NCBI GenBank assembly: GCA_018827375.1
Contig: JAHJYW010000007.1
Location: 26,383 to 90,382, forward strand
Length of the DNA stretch: 64,000 nucleotides
Source: Alphaproteobacteria bacterium
GTDB lineage: Bacteria; Pseudomonadota; Alphaproteobacteria; Caulobacterales; Hyphomonadaceae
Direction: 5' to 3'
Part shown: positions 1-9,825 of the stretch, piece by piece
Layout: each line of letters opens with the position of its first letter
How positions within the stretch are numbered: position 1 is the first letter of the stretch
Made by a program: the position numbers and the translations under genes
Notes under the pieces: model-generated
The model's database searches: none
Told to the model about the DNA's origin: nothing
Seen by the model: only the letters and a program-made list of their open reading frames with translations

Positions 1-1
1 C

Positions 2-1099
2 ATGCTCGGCGTTTTCGCCGCGCTCGACATCGTCCTGTTCTACATCTTCTTCGAGGCTGGCCTGATCCCGATGTTCCTCATCATCGGTATCTGGGGTGGC
101 AAGGAGAAGATCTACGCGGCGTTCAAGTTCTTCCTCTATACGCTGCTTGGCTCCCTGCTGATGCTGGTCGCGGTTGTCTACATGTTCCAGGCGGCGGGTT
201 CATCCGACATTGAAGTGCTCGAGAAATATGCCTTCTCGCCACACGTCCAGACATGGCTATGGCTAGCCTTTGCGGCGTCGTTTGCGGTGAAACTGCCAAT
301 GTGGCCGGTACATACATGGCTGCCCGACGCCCACGTTCAGGCGCCAACGGCTGGTTCGGTCATCCTGGCAGGCGTGCTGCTGAAAATGGGCGGCTACGGC
401 TTCCTGCGTTTCTCGCTGCCCATGTTCCCGGATGCGAGCCACCTGTTCCAGCCTGCCATGTTTGTTCTGGCCGTGATTGCGATTGTCTACACGTCACTCG
501 TCGCCTGGCGCCAGACGGATATGAAAAAGCTGATAGCCTATTCATCCGTGGCGCACATGGGCTTCGTCACGCTTGGCATCTTCTCGTTCACCGAAGTGGG
601 TGTTCAGGGCGCGATCTTCCAGATGCTCAGCCACGGCCTGATCGCCAGCGCATTGTTCCTCATCGTTGGTGTCGTCTACGACCGTATGCACACCCGTGAG
701 ATTGCGGCCTATGGCGGCCTCGTCAATCGCATGCCGGTTTACGCCACACTGTTCATGCTCTTCACGATGGCAAACGTGGGCCTGCCAGGCACCAGCGGGT
801 TCATCGGTGAGATCCTGACTATGGTTGGTGGCTTCCAGGCCTCGACCTGGGCCGCTGCAGGCGCGGCGCTCGGTGTGATCTTCTCGGCTGTCTACATGCT
901 GACGCTCTACCGTCGCACCGTGTTCGGCGAGATCACCAATCCGAAACTCGAAGGCATTCGCGACATGAACATGATTGAGTTGGTCTGCATCGTGCCGCTG
1001 GCCTTGCTGACCTTGCTGTTTGGCGTCGCGCCGAACCTGATTTTCCACATTACTGAAGGGGCGGCGAACCGCATTCTGTCCCTGATGGTCGGAGGCTGA
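2..1099 (+). CDS. nuoM: NADH-quinone oxidoreductase subunit M, 5' truncated by the window
   Basis: This is an antiporter-like membrane subunit of respiratory complex I, which pumps protons in the distal part of the membrane arm. Only the last 365 residues lie in the window; the full protein is usually about 500 aa, so the Met at position 2 is internal. Family landmarks are visible: the conserved Glu in [11 protein letters not shown] (E144 of E. coli NuoM), the TM helix around [16 protein letters not shown], and the Lys in [15 protein letters not shown]. The chain is hydrophobic throughout. nuoN follows after six bases, the usual end of the nuo operon. Identification is by these motifs and by context. 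Confidence 0.96.
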   Translation: MLGVFAALDIVLFYIFFEAGLIPMFLIIGIWGGKEKIYAAFKFFLYTLLGSLLMLVAVVYMFQAAGSSDIEVLEKYAFSPHVQTWLWLAFAASFAVKLPMWPVHTWLPDAHVQAPTAGSVILAGVLLKMGGYGFLRFSLPMFPDASHLFQPAMFVLAVIAIVYTSLVAWRQTDMKKLIAYSSVAHMGFVTLGIFSFTEVGVQGAIFQMLSHGLIASALFLIVGVVYDRMHTREIAAYGGLVNRMPVYATLFMLFTMANVGLPGTSGFIGEILTMVGGFQASTWAAAGAALGVIFSAVYMLTLYRRTVFGEITNPKLEGIRDMNMIELVCIVPLALLTLLFGVAPNLIFHITEGAANRILSLMVGG

Positions 1100-1105
1100 C
1101 GGCCC

Positions 1106-2533
1106 ATGCTCGACTATACCGCTATGATCTTGGCAATCGGACCGGAGCTTTGGCTTGCGGCGGCGGGCCTCGTGGGCGTGCTGCTGGGCGCCGTGCTCAA
1201 GGACCGCTTCAACAGCCTGTCATTCAAATACGGGGCGCTTGCACTCTTCGGCGCTGCAGCCCTAACGCTTATATTCTATCAAGGCGGCGAAGCCTTTGGC
1301 GGCCTTGTGCGAACGAACACGTTCGTGAATTTTGCAAAATTCGTCAGCTTCACCGTTGGCGGCTTTGCGCTGATCATGTCCGAGGGCTTCCTCAAGCGTC
1401 ATGAAACAATCCGCTATGAATATGTCCTGCTGACGATCTTTGCGTCTCTTGGTATGGGGATCATCCTGTCAGCGTCTGACCTGATGACCCTCTATATGGG
1501 CGTCGAGACGCTCAGCCTGTCTTCTTACGTTCTGGCAGCGTTTCACCGCGATTCCGCGCGCTCGTCCGAAGCCGGCCTGAAGTATTTCGTACTAGGGGCC
1601 TTGGCATCCGGTATGCTGCTTTATGGCGCGTCGCTTGTGTACGGCTTTGCCGGCACCACAAGCTATGCAGGCATCTTTACGGCTGAGACATCCATCGGCC
1701 TGCTGTTCGGCATGGTCATGATGATCGTGGGCCTTGCCTTCAAAGTATCCGCCGCACCGATGCACGTCTGGACGCCCGATGTTTACGAAGGCGCACCAAC
1801 TCCTGTGGGCGCCTTCTTTGCAACGGCCCCGAAAATGGCGTCCATGGTCGTTTTTGCAAATGTGATGTTCACGGCCTTTGGCGGTATTCTGGACCAATGG
1901 CAGATGATCATCTCGATCATCGCGGGCATGTCGATGCTGATCGGTTCATTTGGCGCGCTCACGCAGACCAACATCAAGCGCCTGCTTGGCTATTCATCAA
2001 TTGCGAACATGGGCTATGCGCTGGTCGCTGTTGCTGCGGGCCGTGAGACCGGAGCAGGTGCTCTGTTGATATTCATGACCCTGTACGTGATTTCATCGCT
2101 TGGTCTTTTTGCGGGCGTTCTCGCCATGCGTCGCCGCGGCGGTATGGTGGAAAGCATTGATGAACTCGGCGGCCTGATGAGCACGCGACCCTGGTTGGCG
2201 ATCGCCCTGTCGATCCTGATTTTCTCGATCGCGGGCTTGCCGCCTTTCGGTGGCTTCTTCGGGAAGTGGGAAGTCTTCAATGCAGGCGTTCAGGCCGGTC
2301 TCATGCCGCTGGCGATCATTCTGGTCATCGCGTCGGTCGTGTCGCTTGGTTATTATCTGCGCATGGTGAAGATCATGTGGTTTGATGAGCCGAAAGAGCG
2401 CTTCGAACCGATTGATGGCTCTGTCACGCTGACCGTTCTAGCATCGGCCTTTGTGGCGGGTATCGTGTTCCTGATCTTCATTAACACGCTTGCTGACTGG
2501 GCGAACACGGCCGCTCTGGGACTGCCCTCTTGA
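1106..2533 (+). CDS. nuoN: NADH-quinone oxidoreductase subunit N
   Basis: This is the third antiporter-like proton-pumping subunit of complex I in the inner membrane. The 475-residue chain is full length and consists almost entirely of transmembrane helices. Recognisable segments are [20 protein letters not shown] and [19 protein letters not shown], which carries the conserved Lys of the discontinuous helix. It is the last gene of the nuo operon, and its TGA overlaps the TTG start of birA by four bases. Ending the nuo operon with birA is typical of alphaproteobacteria. Confidence 0.96.
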   Translation: MLDYTAMILAIGPELWLAAAGLVGVLLGAVLKDRFNSLSFKYGALALFGAAALTLIFYQGGEAFGGLVRTNTFVNFAKFVSFTVGGFALIMSEGFLKRHETIRYEYVLLTIFASLGMGIILSASDLMTLYMGVETLSLSSYVLAAFHRDSARSSEAGLKYFVLGALASGMLLYGASLVYGFAGTTSYAGIFTAETSIGLLFGMVMMIVGLAFKVSAAPMHVWTPDVYEGAPTPVGAFFATAPKMASMVVFANVMFTAFGGILDQWQMIISIIAGMSMLIGSFGALTQTNIKRLLGYSSIANMGYALVAVAAGRETGAGALLIFMTLYVISSLGLFAGVLAMRRRGGMVESIDELGGLMSTRPWLAIALSILIFSIAGLPPFGGFFGKWEVFNAGVQAGLMPLAIILVIASVVSLGYYLRMVKIMWFDEPKERFEPIDGSVTLTVLASAFVAGIVFLIFINTLADWANTAALGLPS

Positions 2534-3267
2534 AGTTTGACTGGCCCGTCCATCACCTCGGTACGATAGACAGCACCAATAGCGAGGCAAAGCGGCGCGC
2601 CGCAGCAGGGGGCTTCGCTGATTGCTGGCTTGTCGCCGAAACCCAGTCGGCCGGTCGCGGAAGGCTCCAGCGCAGCTGGTTGTCGCCTCAGGGAAACCTC
2701 TTCACCACAGCGCTTTATCGCGAACCTGGCGGAATGGTCGTGGCTGCCCGCACGCCATTCGCGGCCGCGCTGGCGGTCAGCGATATGGCCCTTCAGTTCG
2801 CACCCGATGCGGATATCCAGGTTAAATGGCCAAATGACGTGCGCATCCATCGCGCGAAACTCTCCGGCATACTGATTGAAACCGGCGGTTCGGGCGCAGA
2901 CACATGGGTCGCGGCAGGCATCGGCATCAACGTCACGCATGCGCCAGAAGGCGCTGGGCAGTCTGCAACTTCAATTGCGAGTTTGCGCGGCGATACGGCC
3001 GTCAAGGCAGACATGGTGCTCGAGGCCCTGCAGGAAGCGTTCACGGCGCGCATAACCGAGGCCCGCGCGGGGTTCTCGATGCTCCGTAAAAGCTGGCTCG
3101 AGCGCGCCGAGGGGCTTGGGAGCACTGTCCGCGTCACCGCTTCGGGAGAGCCTGTTGAAGGCATATTCGAGGACATGGACGAAACTGGTGCTCTTATACT
3201 CAGATTGCCCGATGGCACTCTGCAGACCATAAGGGCTGGAGATGTTGACCTGATAGGGAGAGTATAA
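2530..3267 (+). CDS. birA: Biotin--[acetyl-CoA-carboxylase] ligase (monofunctional)
   Basis: It activates biotin with ATP and attaches it to a Lys of biotin carboxyl carrier proteins. The 245-residue protein opens directly in the catalytic domain ([12 protein letters not shown]), so the N-terminal DNA-binding helix-turn-helix of E. coli BirA is absent and it should not repress transcription. The biotinyl-AMP loop is [10 protein letters not shown] (residues 41-50), and KWPNDV with the following Lys marks the biotin and ATP site. The start is a TTG that overlaps the nuoN stop in TCTTGA, so translation is probably coupled to nuoN. Confidence 0.93.
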   Translation: MKFDWPVHHLGTIDSTNSEAKRRAAAGGFADCWLVAETQSAGRGRLQRSWLSPQGNLFTTALYREPGGMVVAARTPFAAALAVSDMALQFAPDADIQVKWPNDVRIHRAKLSGILIETGGSGADTWVAAGIGINVTHAPEGAGQSATSIASLRGDTAVKADMVLEALQEAFTARITEARAGFSMLRKSWLERAEGLGSTVRVTASGEPVEGIFEDMDETGALILRLPDGTLQTIRAGDVDLIGRV

Positions 3268-3272
3268 GCGCG

Positions 3273-4040
3273 ATGCTGCTTGCGATTGACGTGGGTAACA
3301 CGAACACCGTTTTCGGTGTGCACGACGGCGACAAGTGGATCGTCCAATGGCGCAGTGCCACCGATGCCCGCAAGACGGCCGACGACCATGCGGCATGGCT
3401 CTGGCGTCTGGCTGACATGCACGGCATGGATCTTGGTAAAATTAATGGCTGCGTGATTTCGACCGTTGTGCCGCAGGCGGTGTTCAACTTCCGCAACCTT
3501 GCGCGCCGCTACCTCAATGTAGAGCCAATGTTCATTGGTGATCCGTCGCTCAAATCGGGCGTCGAGATCCGTATTCACCGGCCGGAACAGGTCGGTGCCG
3601 ACCGCATCGTTAGCGCGCTTGGGGCGCATGTTACGTATCCGGGCAACCTGATTGTCATCGACAGCGGCACGGCCACGACCTTTGATATCGTTGCCGAAGA
3701 TGGCGGCTTTGAGGGGGGTATCATTTCGCCCGGTATCAACCTCTCAGTCAGCGCGCTGCATGATGCTGCGGCGCAATTGCCGCGGATCGCCATCCAGCGC
3801 CCTGCACAGGTAATCGGCCAGGATACGATCAGTGCGATGCAGTCCGGTGTGTTCTGGGGCTATATCGACCTGATTGACGGGCTGGTACGACGCATCAAGG
3901 CCGAGTATGGAAAGCCCTTGCAGGTGGTTGCGACCGGCGGCGTTGCCTCGCTTTTTGAAGGCGCCAGCGAAACGATCGACCACTATGACCCGGATATTCT
4001 CATCACGGGCCTCCTCGAAATCTATAAACGTAATAAATAG
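3273..4040 (+). CDS. coaX: Type III pantothenate kinase
   Basis: It phosphorylates pantothenate in the first step of coenzyme A synthesis. The 255-residue protein has the ASKHA-fold signatures of the CoaX family: the N-terminal phosphate loop DVGNTNT with catalytic Asp6, the GADRIV pantothenate-binding motif in the middle and [11 protein letters not shown] around residue 130. CoaX enzymes need a monovalent cation and are not feedback-inhibited by CoA, unlike CoaA. The gene lies five bases behind birA and six before rnj, in the usual alphaproteobacterial birA-coaX-rnj order. Confidence 0.95.
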   Translation: MLLAIDVGNTNTVFGVHDGDKWIVQWRSATDARKTADDHAAWLWRLADMHGMDLGKINGCVISTVVPQAVFNFRNLARRYLNVEPMFIGDPSLKSGVEIRIHRPEQVGADRIVSALGAHVTYPGNLIVIDSGTATTFDIVAEDGGFEGGIISPGINLSVSALHDAAAQLPRIAIQRPAQVIGQDTISAMQSGVFWGYIDLIDGLVRRIKAEYGKPLQVVATGGVASLFEGASETIDHYDPDILITGLLEIYKRNK

Positions 4041-4046
4041 GACCTT

Positions 4047-5732
4047 ATGGCCGATTCAGCACAGACAACCGACGAACTAGTCTTCCTCCCGCTTGGGGGA
4101 TGCGAGGAAATCGGCATGAACCTGAACGCCTACGGCTATGGACCGGCGCATGCCAGGCGCTGGATCCTGGTCGATGTCGGCGTCACGTTTGGCTCGCTGG
4201 ATACGCCCGGTATCGATCTCATCTGCGCCGACCCTGATTTCCTGATCGGCGAGCAGATCGACGCTATCTTCCTTACCCATGCGCACGAAGACCATATCGG
4301 GGCCGTCGGCCTGCTTTACCCGCGGCTGCAGACCAAAGCGCCCATCTATGCAACGCCCTTCACGACAGAGCTCGTGCGCTCCAAGATGCTCGAGCGTGGG
4401 GTTGATCCGCGTTGGCTGAAGCCGGTAGCGCTTGGCGGCACAGTCGTGGCCGGGCCGTTCTCGGTTACCTACATAACGCTGACCCACTCGATCCCCGAGC
4501 CCAATGCGCTGGCCATTGAAACGCCGGCAGGCATGATCCTGCACACGGGCGACTGGAAGATCGATCCCGATCCCCAGATTGGCGGCCCGACCGACATTGC
4601 AGGTCTCACGGCACTCGGCGACCGCGGCGTGCTCGCCATGGTTTGCGATTCCACGAACGTCTTCGAGGAAGGCGAGTCTGGCTCTGAAGAAACCGTGAAA
4701 CAGGGCCTGATAGACCTGATTGCCCAGCAGAAACAGGCCGTTGCCGTCACCACCTTCGCCTCGAACGTCGCGCGTGTGAAATCCATCATTGAAGCCGCCG
4801 AGCTTGCGGGCCGCAGCGTCTGCCTCGTTGGGCGTAGCATGCATCGCATCACGGACGCCGCAAAAGCCGTCGGTATCCTGCCGCGCAACATGGAGTTTGT
4901 GAACGAGGCTGACGCCAGCTCCATTCCGGCCGAGAACATCCTCTATCTTTGCACGGGCAGCCAGGGTGAGGCACGCGCCGCACTCGCCCGTATCGCCCGC
5001 AAGGACCACCGCAACGTTTCGCTCCATGAAGGTGATTGCGTGATCTTTTCCTGCCGTATCATTCCCGGCAACGAGCGCGAGATCTTCCAACTCCAGAACT
5101 CGCTCGCTGACCAGGGCGTGCGGATTATCACGCCGCGCATGGTGAAGGATCCGATCCACGTATCCGGTCACCCCTGCCGCGGCGAGCTGCAGCGCATGTA
5201 CCAATGGGTGCGGCCCGAGATTGCCGTGCCTGTGCATGGCGAGCGACGCCACATTGTCGAACACGCCGCCTATGCCAAGTCGCTGCAGGTCCCGCAGGCC
5301 ATTGCACCGCGCAATGGCAGCCTTGTGCGCCTCGCGCCTGGCAAGGCCGAGATCATCGACCTCGTGCCGGCAGGTCGCCTTTATCTTGATGGCAAGTTCC
5401 TCGTGCCGGAAGGCGCGCAGGGCATCAACGAGCGCCGCAAGCTGGCTGAGAATGGTTTTGTGCTGGCCAGCGTCGTCATTGACGAAGCCGGCGACGTGAT
5501 CGACGGGCCGGTTGTGGTCGTGCGCGGCTTTTCTGAAGCGGACGGCCGCCTCGCGGATGAAAGCCTGGACGAACTCGACGAGGCCGCCGAGAACGCTGTC
5601 CAGAAGATGAAGCGCAAGACCCGGCTTGAAGATGATATGGTTGAACGCGAGATCGGCCGCGCCTTGCGCAAGGCGTGTGACGCCACGTTCGGCCGCCGTC
5701 CGATGATTGATGTGACTGTTTTGAGGAGTTGA
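4047..5732 (+). CDS. rnj: Ribonuclease J
   Basis: This is a metallo-beta-lactamase/beta-CASP nuclease with 5'-3' exo- and endonuclease activity in rRNA maturation and mRNA decay. The zinc motif HAHEDH occupies residues 78-83. A later segment, HVSGHPCRGELQRMYQWV, carries the beta-CASP histidine, and VPVHGERRHI is the usual following motif. The 561-residue length is normal and includes the C-terminal domain. Many alphaproteobacteria carry RNase J as well as RNase E. The gene overlaps the longest possible reading of mce by four bases. Confidence 0.95.
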   Translation: MADSAQTTDELVFLPLGGCEEIGMNLNAYGYGPAHARRWILVDVGVTFGSLDTPGIDLICADPDFLIGEQIDAIFLTHAHEDHIGAVGLLYPRLQTKAPIYATPFTTELVRSKMLERGVDPRWLKPVALGGTVVAGPFSVTYITLTHSIPEPNALAIETPAGMILHTGDWKIDPDPQIGGPTDIAGLTALGDRGVLAMVCDSTNVFEEGESGSEETVKQGLIDLIAQQKQAVAVTTFASNVARVKSIIEAAELAGRSVCLVGRSMHRITDAAKAVGILPRNMEFVNEADASSIPAENILYLCTGSQGEARAALARIARKDHRNVSLHEGDCVIFSCRIIPGNEREIFQLQNSLADQGVRIITPRMVKDPIHVSGHPCRGELQRMYQWVRPEIAVPVHGERRHIVEHAAYAKSLQVPQAIAPRNGSLVRLAPGKAEIIDLVPAGRLYLDGKFLVPEGAQGINERRKLAENGFVLASVVIDEAGDVIDGPVVVVRGFSEADGRLADESLDELDEAAENAVQKMKRKTRLEDDMVEREIGRALRKACDATFGRRPMIDVTVLRS

Positions 5733-5737
5733 ACACG

Positions 5738-6166
5738 ATGAGCGAATTCAAGCTTGGCCCGCTGAACCATGTCGGCGTCGCCGTTCCGGACCTGGAGGAA
5801 GCCTGCGAGACCTACCGCACGCTCTATGGCGCGACCGACATCACCACACCATTCGACATGCCGGAGCAGGGCGTCAAAGTTTGTTTCGTCAACCTGCCTA
5901 ATGCCCAGATCGAATTGATCGAGCCGCTGAATGCCGAATCGCCCATCGCAAACTTCATTACCAAGAACCCCAAAGGCGGCCAGCACCATGTCTGTTTCGA
6001 GGTTGATGATATCAATCAGGCCGTCGACGAGATGAACAAACGCGGCGCAACCGTACTCGGCAAACCGCGCATCGGTGCGCACGGCACGATGATCATCTTC
6101 GTACATCCGAAGAACTCCAACGGCGTCCTGATCGAATTGATGGAAACGCCCAAAGGCGCCCACTGA
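5738..6166 (+). CDS. mce: Methylmalonyl-CoA epimerase
   Basis: It interconverts (2R)- and (2S)-methylmalonyl-CoA in the propionyl-CoA to succinyl-CoA route. This is a small vicinal-oxygen-chelate (glyoxalase-fold) protein of 142 residues. Metal-ligand positions are visible as LNHVGVAVPDLE near the N-terminus, GGQHHVCFEVDD in the middle and GVLIELMETP at the C-terminus. I chose the ATG at 5738 because GAGGAG at 5723-5728 sits nine bases upstream; a TTG at 5729 is also in frame. It is tightly linked to rnj and the DUF1467 gene. Confidence 0.93.
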   Translation: MSEFKLGPLNHVGVAVPDLEEACETYRTLYGATDITTPFDMPEQGVKVCFVNLPNAQIELIEPLNAESPIANFITKNPKGGQHHVCFEVDDINQAVDEMNKRGATVLGKPRIGAHGTMIIFVHPKNSNGVLIELMETPKGAH

Positions 6167-6399
6167 TGACCATTGCGAGTGGCGTTGTTGTCTTCGTGCT
6201 GGCCTGGTGGATCAGCTTTTTTGCGGTCCTGCCGATCGGTGTGCGCGGTCAGTTCGAGGACGGTGAGCACACGCCAGGAACGGAAGAGGGAGCTCCTGTC
6301 AGGCCGATGGTCTGGAAGAAAGCCCTCTGGGCCACCATTGGCGCAACTGTCCTGACGGCCATTGCCGCTGTCGTTGTGCCGCTCCTCCTTGCGGAGTAG
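6166..6399 (+). CDS. DUF1467 family small membrane protein
   Basis: This 77-residue protein has two predicted transmembrane helices (about residues 5-25 and 52-75) joined by an acidic loop. The segment LAWWISFFAVLPIGVRGQ matches the DUF1467 family, which is typically encoded between mce and proS in alphaproteobacteria. The function is unknown. Its ATG shares one base with the mce stop (TGATG), which indicates translational coupling. The call rests on this family resemblance and on the conserved position. Confidence 0.85.
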   Translation: MTIASGVVVFVLAWWISFFAVLPIGVRGQFEDGEHTPGTEEGAPVRPMVWKKALWATIGATVLTAIAAVVVPLLLAE

Positions 6400-6448
6400 G
6401 GGCGGCTGCGGCTAGTTGAGCGCCTAATTCAGCGATAACGGGGAATCC

Positions 6449-7768
6449 ATGCGCCTATCGAAGTTCTTTCTGCCCGTTAGCAAGGAGGCGCCGGCAGATG
6501 CCGCGATTGCTTCTCACAAGCTTATGCTGCGCACAGGCATGGTCCGCCAGAATGGCGCTGGCATCTACACCTGGCTGCCGATGGGACTGAAGGTTCTAAC
6601 GCGCATCGAACAGATCGTGCGCGAGGAAATGAACCGCGCCGGTGCCGTCGAGATGCTGATGCCGACCCTGCAGCAGGCTGACCTCTGGCGCGAATCCGGT
6701 CGCTATGACGACTATGGCAAGGAAATGCTGCGCATCACGGACCGGCATGACCGCGAGATGCTCTACGGCCCGACCAATGAAGAGCTGATCACCGACGTCT
6801 TCCGCGCCTATGTGAAAAGCTACAAGCAGCTGCCACTGAACCTGTATCACCAGCAGTGGAAGTTCCGCGACGAAGTGCGTCCGCGCTTCGGCGTCATGCG
6901 GGGGCGTGAATTCCTCATGAAGGACGCCTATTCGTTCGATCTTACGGAAGAAGACGCACGTGTCTCCTATCGCAAGATGTTCTGCGCCTATCTCAACGCT
7001 TTCGATCGAATGGGCCTCACCGCCATTCCTATGCGCGCGGATACCGGCCCCATCGGCGGCGATATGAGCCATGAATTCATCATCCTGGCTGATACGGGCG
7101 AAAGCGCTGTCTTCTGTGACAAGGCGCTGCTGGACCTGCCGCCTCCCGGACTGGACCTGGATTTCGACAGTGACCTGAATGCTGAAGTCGAAAAGCGGAC
7201 GCAATATTACGCGGCCACCGAAGAGATGCACGACGAGGCAGCTTTTGCAGCGATCCCGGCGGAGAGCCAGGTATCTGCACGCGGCATCGAGGTTGGCCAC
7301 ATTTTCAACTTCGGGACAAAGTACTCACTGCCCATGAACGCGGTTGTGCAATCGGCAGATGGCCAGATGGTGCCTGTCCAGATGGGCAGCTACGGCATTG
7401 GCGTGTCACGCCTCGTCGGCGGTATCATTGAGGCCTGCCATGATGAGAACGGCATTGTGTGGCCTGAATCGGTCGCCCCATGGCATGTCGGCTTGATCAA
7501 CATGCGCGTGGGCGATGCGGCCTGTGACGCCGCCTGCGACGATGCCTACAAGGCGCTGACGGATGCTGGCATGGACGTGCTTTATGATGACACAGATGAA
7601 CGCGCTGGGGGCAAGTTCGCCCGGATGGAACTCATCGGCCTGCCCTGGCAGATCGTGATTGGTCCACGCGGCATCGAGAATGGGGTGGTCGAGGTCAAGA
7701 ACCGCAAGACTGGTGAGAAGACCGAGATGCCCTTTGCTGAAGCGATGAAGAAAGTGGCGCCTAAATGA
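6449..7768 (+). CDS. proS: Prolyl-tRNA synthetase, short form
   Basis: It charges tRNA-Pro. The class IIa core is intact, with motif 2 around [21 protein letters not shown] and motif 3 near [13 protein letters not shown], followed by the anticodon-binding domain. At 439 residues it is the short alphaproteobacterial and mitochondrial-like form: the roughly 180-residue editing insertion found in E. coli ProRS between motifs 2 and 3 is missing. Any correction of Ala-tRNA-Pro must therefore come from a separate protein, which is not in this window. Its stop overlaps the lolC start (ATGA). Confidence 0.96.
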   Translation: MRLSKFFLPVSKEAPADAAIASHKLMLRTGMVRQNGAGIYTWLPMGLKVLTRIEQIVREEMNRAGAVEMLMPTLQQADLWRESGRYDDYGKEMLRITDRHDREMLYGPTNEELITDVFRAYVKSYKQLPLNLYHQQWKFRDEVRPRFGVMRGREFLMKDAYSFDLTEEDARVSYRKMFCAYLNAFDRMGLTAIPMRADTGPIGGDMSHEFIILADTGESAVFCDKALLDLPPPGLDLDFDSDLNAEVEKRTQYYAATEEMHDEAAFAAIPAESQVSARGIEVGHIFNFGTKYSLPMNAVVQSADGQMVPVQMGSYGIGVSRLVGGIIEACHDENGIVWPESVAPWHVGLINMRVGDAACDAACDDAYKALTDAGMDVLYDDTDERAGGKFARMELIGLPWQIVIGPRGIENGVVEVKNRKTGEKTEMPFAEAMKKVAPK

Positions 7769-9057
7769 ACGAGTTAGGGCATCTCGCCTCACCATTTGGC
7801 AAGCTGGAGCGCACACTGGCTTGGCGCTATCTGCGCGCCAAACGCGAACATGGCGGTGCGTCGCTCATCTCGATCATTTCCTTTGTTGGCATCTTCTTCG
7901 CGGTCGCGGCCCTGATCATCACGATGTCCGTCATGAGCGGGTTCCGGGCGACGCTGCTGGATGCGCTGCTCGGCGGCCAGCCACATGTCTATGGTGTCGT
8001 CAGCAGCTACACCGAAGACGAAGCCAACGCCCTGGCTGCCAAGATCCGCGACATCGACGGCATCACGAGCGTCACGCCCTATATCGAGGAATACGTCCTG
8101 ATCACGGCCAATGGCCGCAAGACGGGCGCTGCCATCCGCGCTATCCGTAACGAAGATCTGGCCACGATGCCTTTCCTGAAAGACGGCGGCAAAGCGGCTG
8201 TCGAATCCGGTTTTGGTGAGGGACGCAATGGCGGCAATGTCATCATGCTTGGCGCCTTCCTGGCGGCCGGGCGTGAAGGATTGGGCGTGCGTCCGGGCGA
8301 CAAGGTCGACATCATCACATCGCAGCAGACAGCAGGGCCCATGGGCGGCACGCCGCGAAGCAAATCCTATGTCGTCGGTGATATCTTCAAGACAGGCAGT
8401 GTCGAACTCGACAGCCTTTATGCCTTCATGCCCATGGAGCAGGCGCAGATCCTGTTCCAGTCGAAGGGGCATTATTCGATGTTGGATATCCGGCTGAAGG
8501 ACCCCGAGAAAACCCACGAAGCCATGGCCGCTATATCCAACGCGACAGGCAATGCGCTTTACACATTTGACTGGAAGAGCCAGCGCGAGAGCTATCTCAA
8601 TGCCCTGCGCGTTGAGCGCACGATGGTGCGGCTGCTTGTCATGGTGATCATGGCAATTGCCACACTCAACATCATCGTCGGCGTGGTGATGCTGGTGAAG
8701 AACAAGTCACGCGATATCGCCATCCTGCGCACAATAGGTCTGGGACAGGGCGGGGTGCTGCGTGTGTTCCTTCTGGTGGGCACGGTACTTGGCACGCTGG
8801 GAGCGCTTCTGGGCGTTCTTGTGGGTGTACTGGTAGTCCTCAACATTCATTACGTTGAAGCCTTCATCAACCTGTTCGTCCAGGGCGAGGTGTTTGACGC
8901 GGAGACCTATGGGCTTGAGGGCCTCCCCGCGATTCTTGACTGGAATGAAGTCATCCGCACGGGGCTTTATGCCCTGTTCATGTCGATGGGCGTGTCGCTC
9001 ATTCCGGCCTGGTGGGCTTCCCGCCAGGATCCAGTCAGCGCGTTGAGGTTCGAATAA
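7765..9057 (+). CDS. lolC: Lipoprotein-releasing ABC transporter permease (LolC/LolE family)
   Basis: This is the inner-membrane subunit that extracts outer-membrane lipoproteins and hands them to LolA. The 430-residue protein shows the family layout: one N-terminal membrane helix after [10 protein letters not shown], a large periplasmic domain (about residues 50-270), and three C-terminal helices beginning at [14 protein letters not shown]. The segment [13 protein letters not shown] is the FtsX-like coupling region. Only one permease gene is present, so it probably forms a homodimer with LolD, as in many alphaproteobacteria; calling it LolC rather than LolE is arbitrary. Confidence 0.92.
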   Translation: MNELGHLASPFGKLERTLAWRYLRAKREHGGASLISIISFVGIFFAVAALIITMSVMSGFRATLLDALLGGQPHVYGVVSSYTEDEANALAAKIRDIDGITSVTPYIEEYVLITANGRKTGAAIRAIRNEDLATMPFLKDGGKAAVESGFGEGRNGGNVIMLGAFLAAGREGLGVRPGDKVDIITSQQTAGPMGGTPRSKSYVVGDIFKTGSVELDSLYAFMPMEQAQILFQSKGHYSMLDIRLKDPEKTHEAMAAISNATGNALYTFDWKSQRESYLNALRVERTMVRLLVMVIMAIATLNIIVGVVMLVKNKSRDIAILRTIGLGQGGVLRVFLLVGTVLGTLGALLGVLVGVLVVLNIHYVEAFINLFVQGEVFDAETYGLEGLPAILDWNEVIRTGLYALFMSMGVSLIPAWWASRQDPVSALRFE

Positions 9058-9746
9058 TGTCGGGTCCCGTTCTTGAGCTGATCGGTATCGACCGAACCTA
9101 CCGGACTGAAGCTGGCGAATTGCCTGTTCTTCGTGGCACTGAGCTTCGCCTCAATGCCGGTGAGCTTGTGGGCCTTGTCGGTCCGTCCGGCTCGGGTAAG
9201 TCGACGCTGCTGCACACGGCCGGCCTCCTTGAGCGTCCTGAAGGCGGCAAGGTCATGCTCGACGGCATCGACTGCCTCGCGCTTGACGACAAGGGGCGCA
9301 CAGCCGTCCGCCGCAACAAGATCGGCTTCGTCTATCAGTTCCACCACCTGCTGCCCGAGTTCAATGCGGCGGACAATATCGCCATGCCGCTGATGATAGC
9401 TGGCGTGAAAAAGAAAGCCGCGCGCGAAAAGGCGCAGGCGCTTCTCGAGGTCATGGGCCTCGCTGATCGCGGCCATCACCAGCCGGGACAGATGTCCGGC
9501 GGTGAGCAGCAGCGCGTGGCGATTGCCCGTGCGCTGGCCAATGACCCACGTCTGGTGATTGCGGATGAGCCAACCGGCAACCTCGACCCGGTCACGACAG
9601 AGCGTGTCTTTGCAACGCTCATCAAGATGGTGCGCAATGAGGGCGCCGCTGTGCTAGTCGCGACCCACAATTTTGCGCTGACTCAGCATATGGACCGCGT
9701 CCTCACGCTCCAGGATGGCCAACTGGTCGATTACAAACCGGAATAA
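9057..9746 (+). CDS. lolD: Lipoprotein-releasing ABC transporter ATP-binding protein
   Basis: This ATPase powers lipoprotein release. The 229-residue protein has Walker A GPSGSGKST at residues 42-50, a Q-loop in VYQFHHLLPEF, the signature SGGEQQRVAIARAL and Walker B LVIADEPTGNLD. The LPEFNAADNIAMPL stretch after the Q-loop is characteristic of LolD. The ATG at 9057 overlaps the lolC stop in TAATG, so I prefer it over the upstream GTG-type extension at 9012. It forms the lolCD pair. Confidence 0.95.
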   Translation: MSGPVLELIGIDRTYRTEAGELPVLRGTELRLNAGELVGLVGPSGSGKSTLLHTAGLLERPEGGKVMLDGIDCLALDDKGRTAVRRNKIGFVYQFHHLLPEFNAADNIAMPLMIAGVKKKAAREKAQALLEVMGLADRGHHQPGQMSGGEQQRVAIARALANDPRLVIADEPTGNLDPVTTERVFATLIKMVRNEGAAVLVATHNFALTQHMDRVLTLQDGQLVDYKPE

Positions 9747-9825
9747 GCTGTGGAACAGCCGCCGCTGACGGGTGGTCTGGCGGCGGGGCTGGCGGCAAGG
9801 TATTCTGGCCGCTGGAGAAACCGTT

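Noticed and set aside
4077..5264. 395-codon open frame antisense to rnj
   Set aside because: It is a shadow of the RNase J gene. The translation is His/Arg-rich low-complexity without domains.
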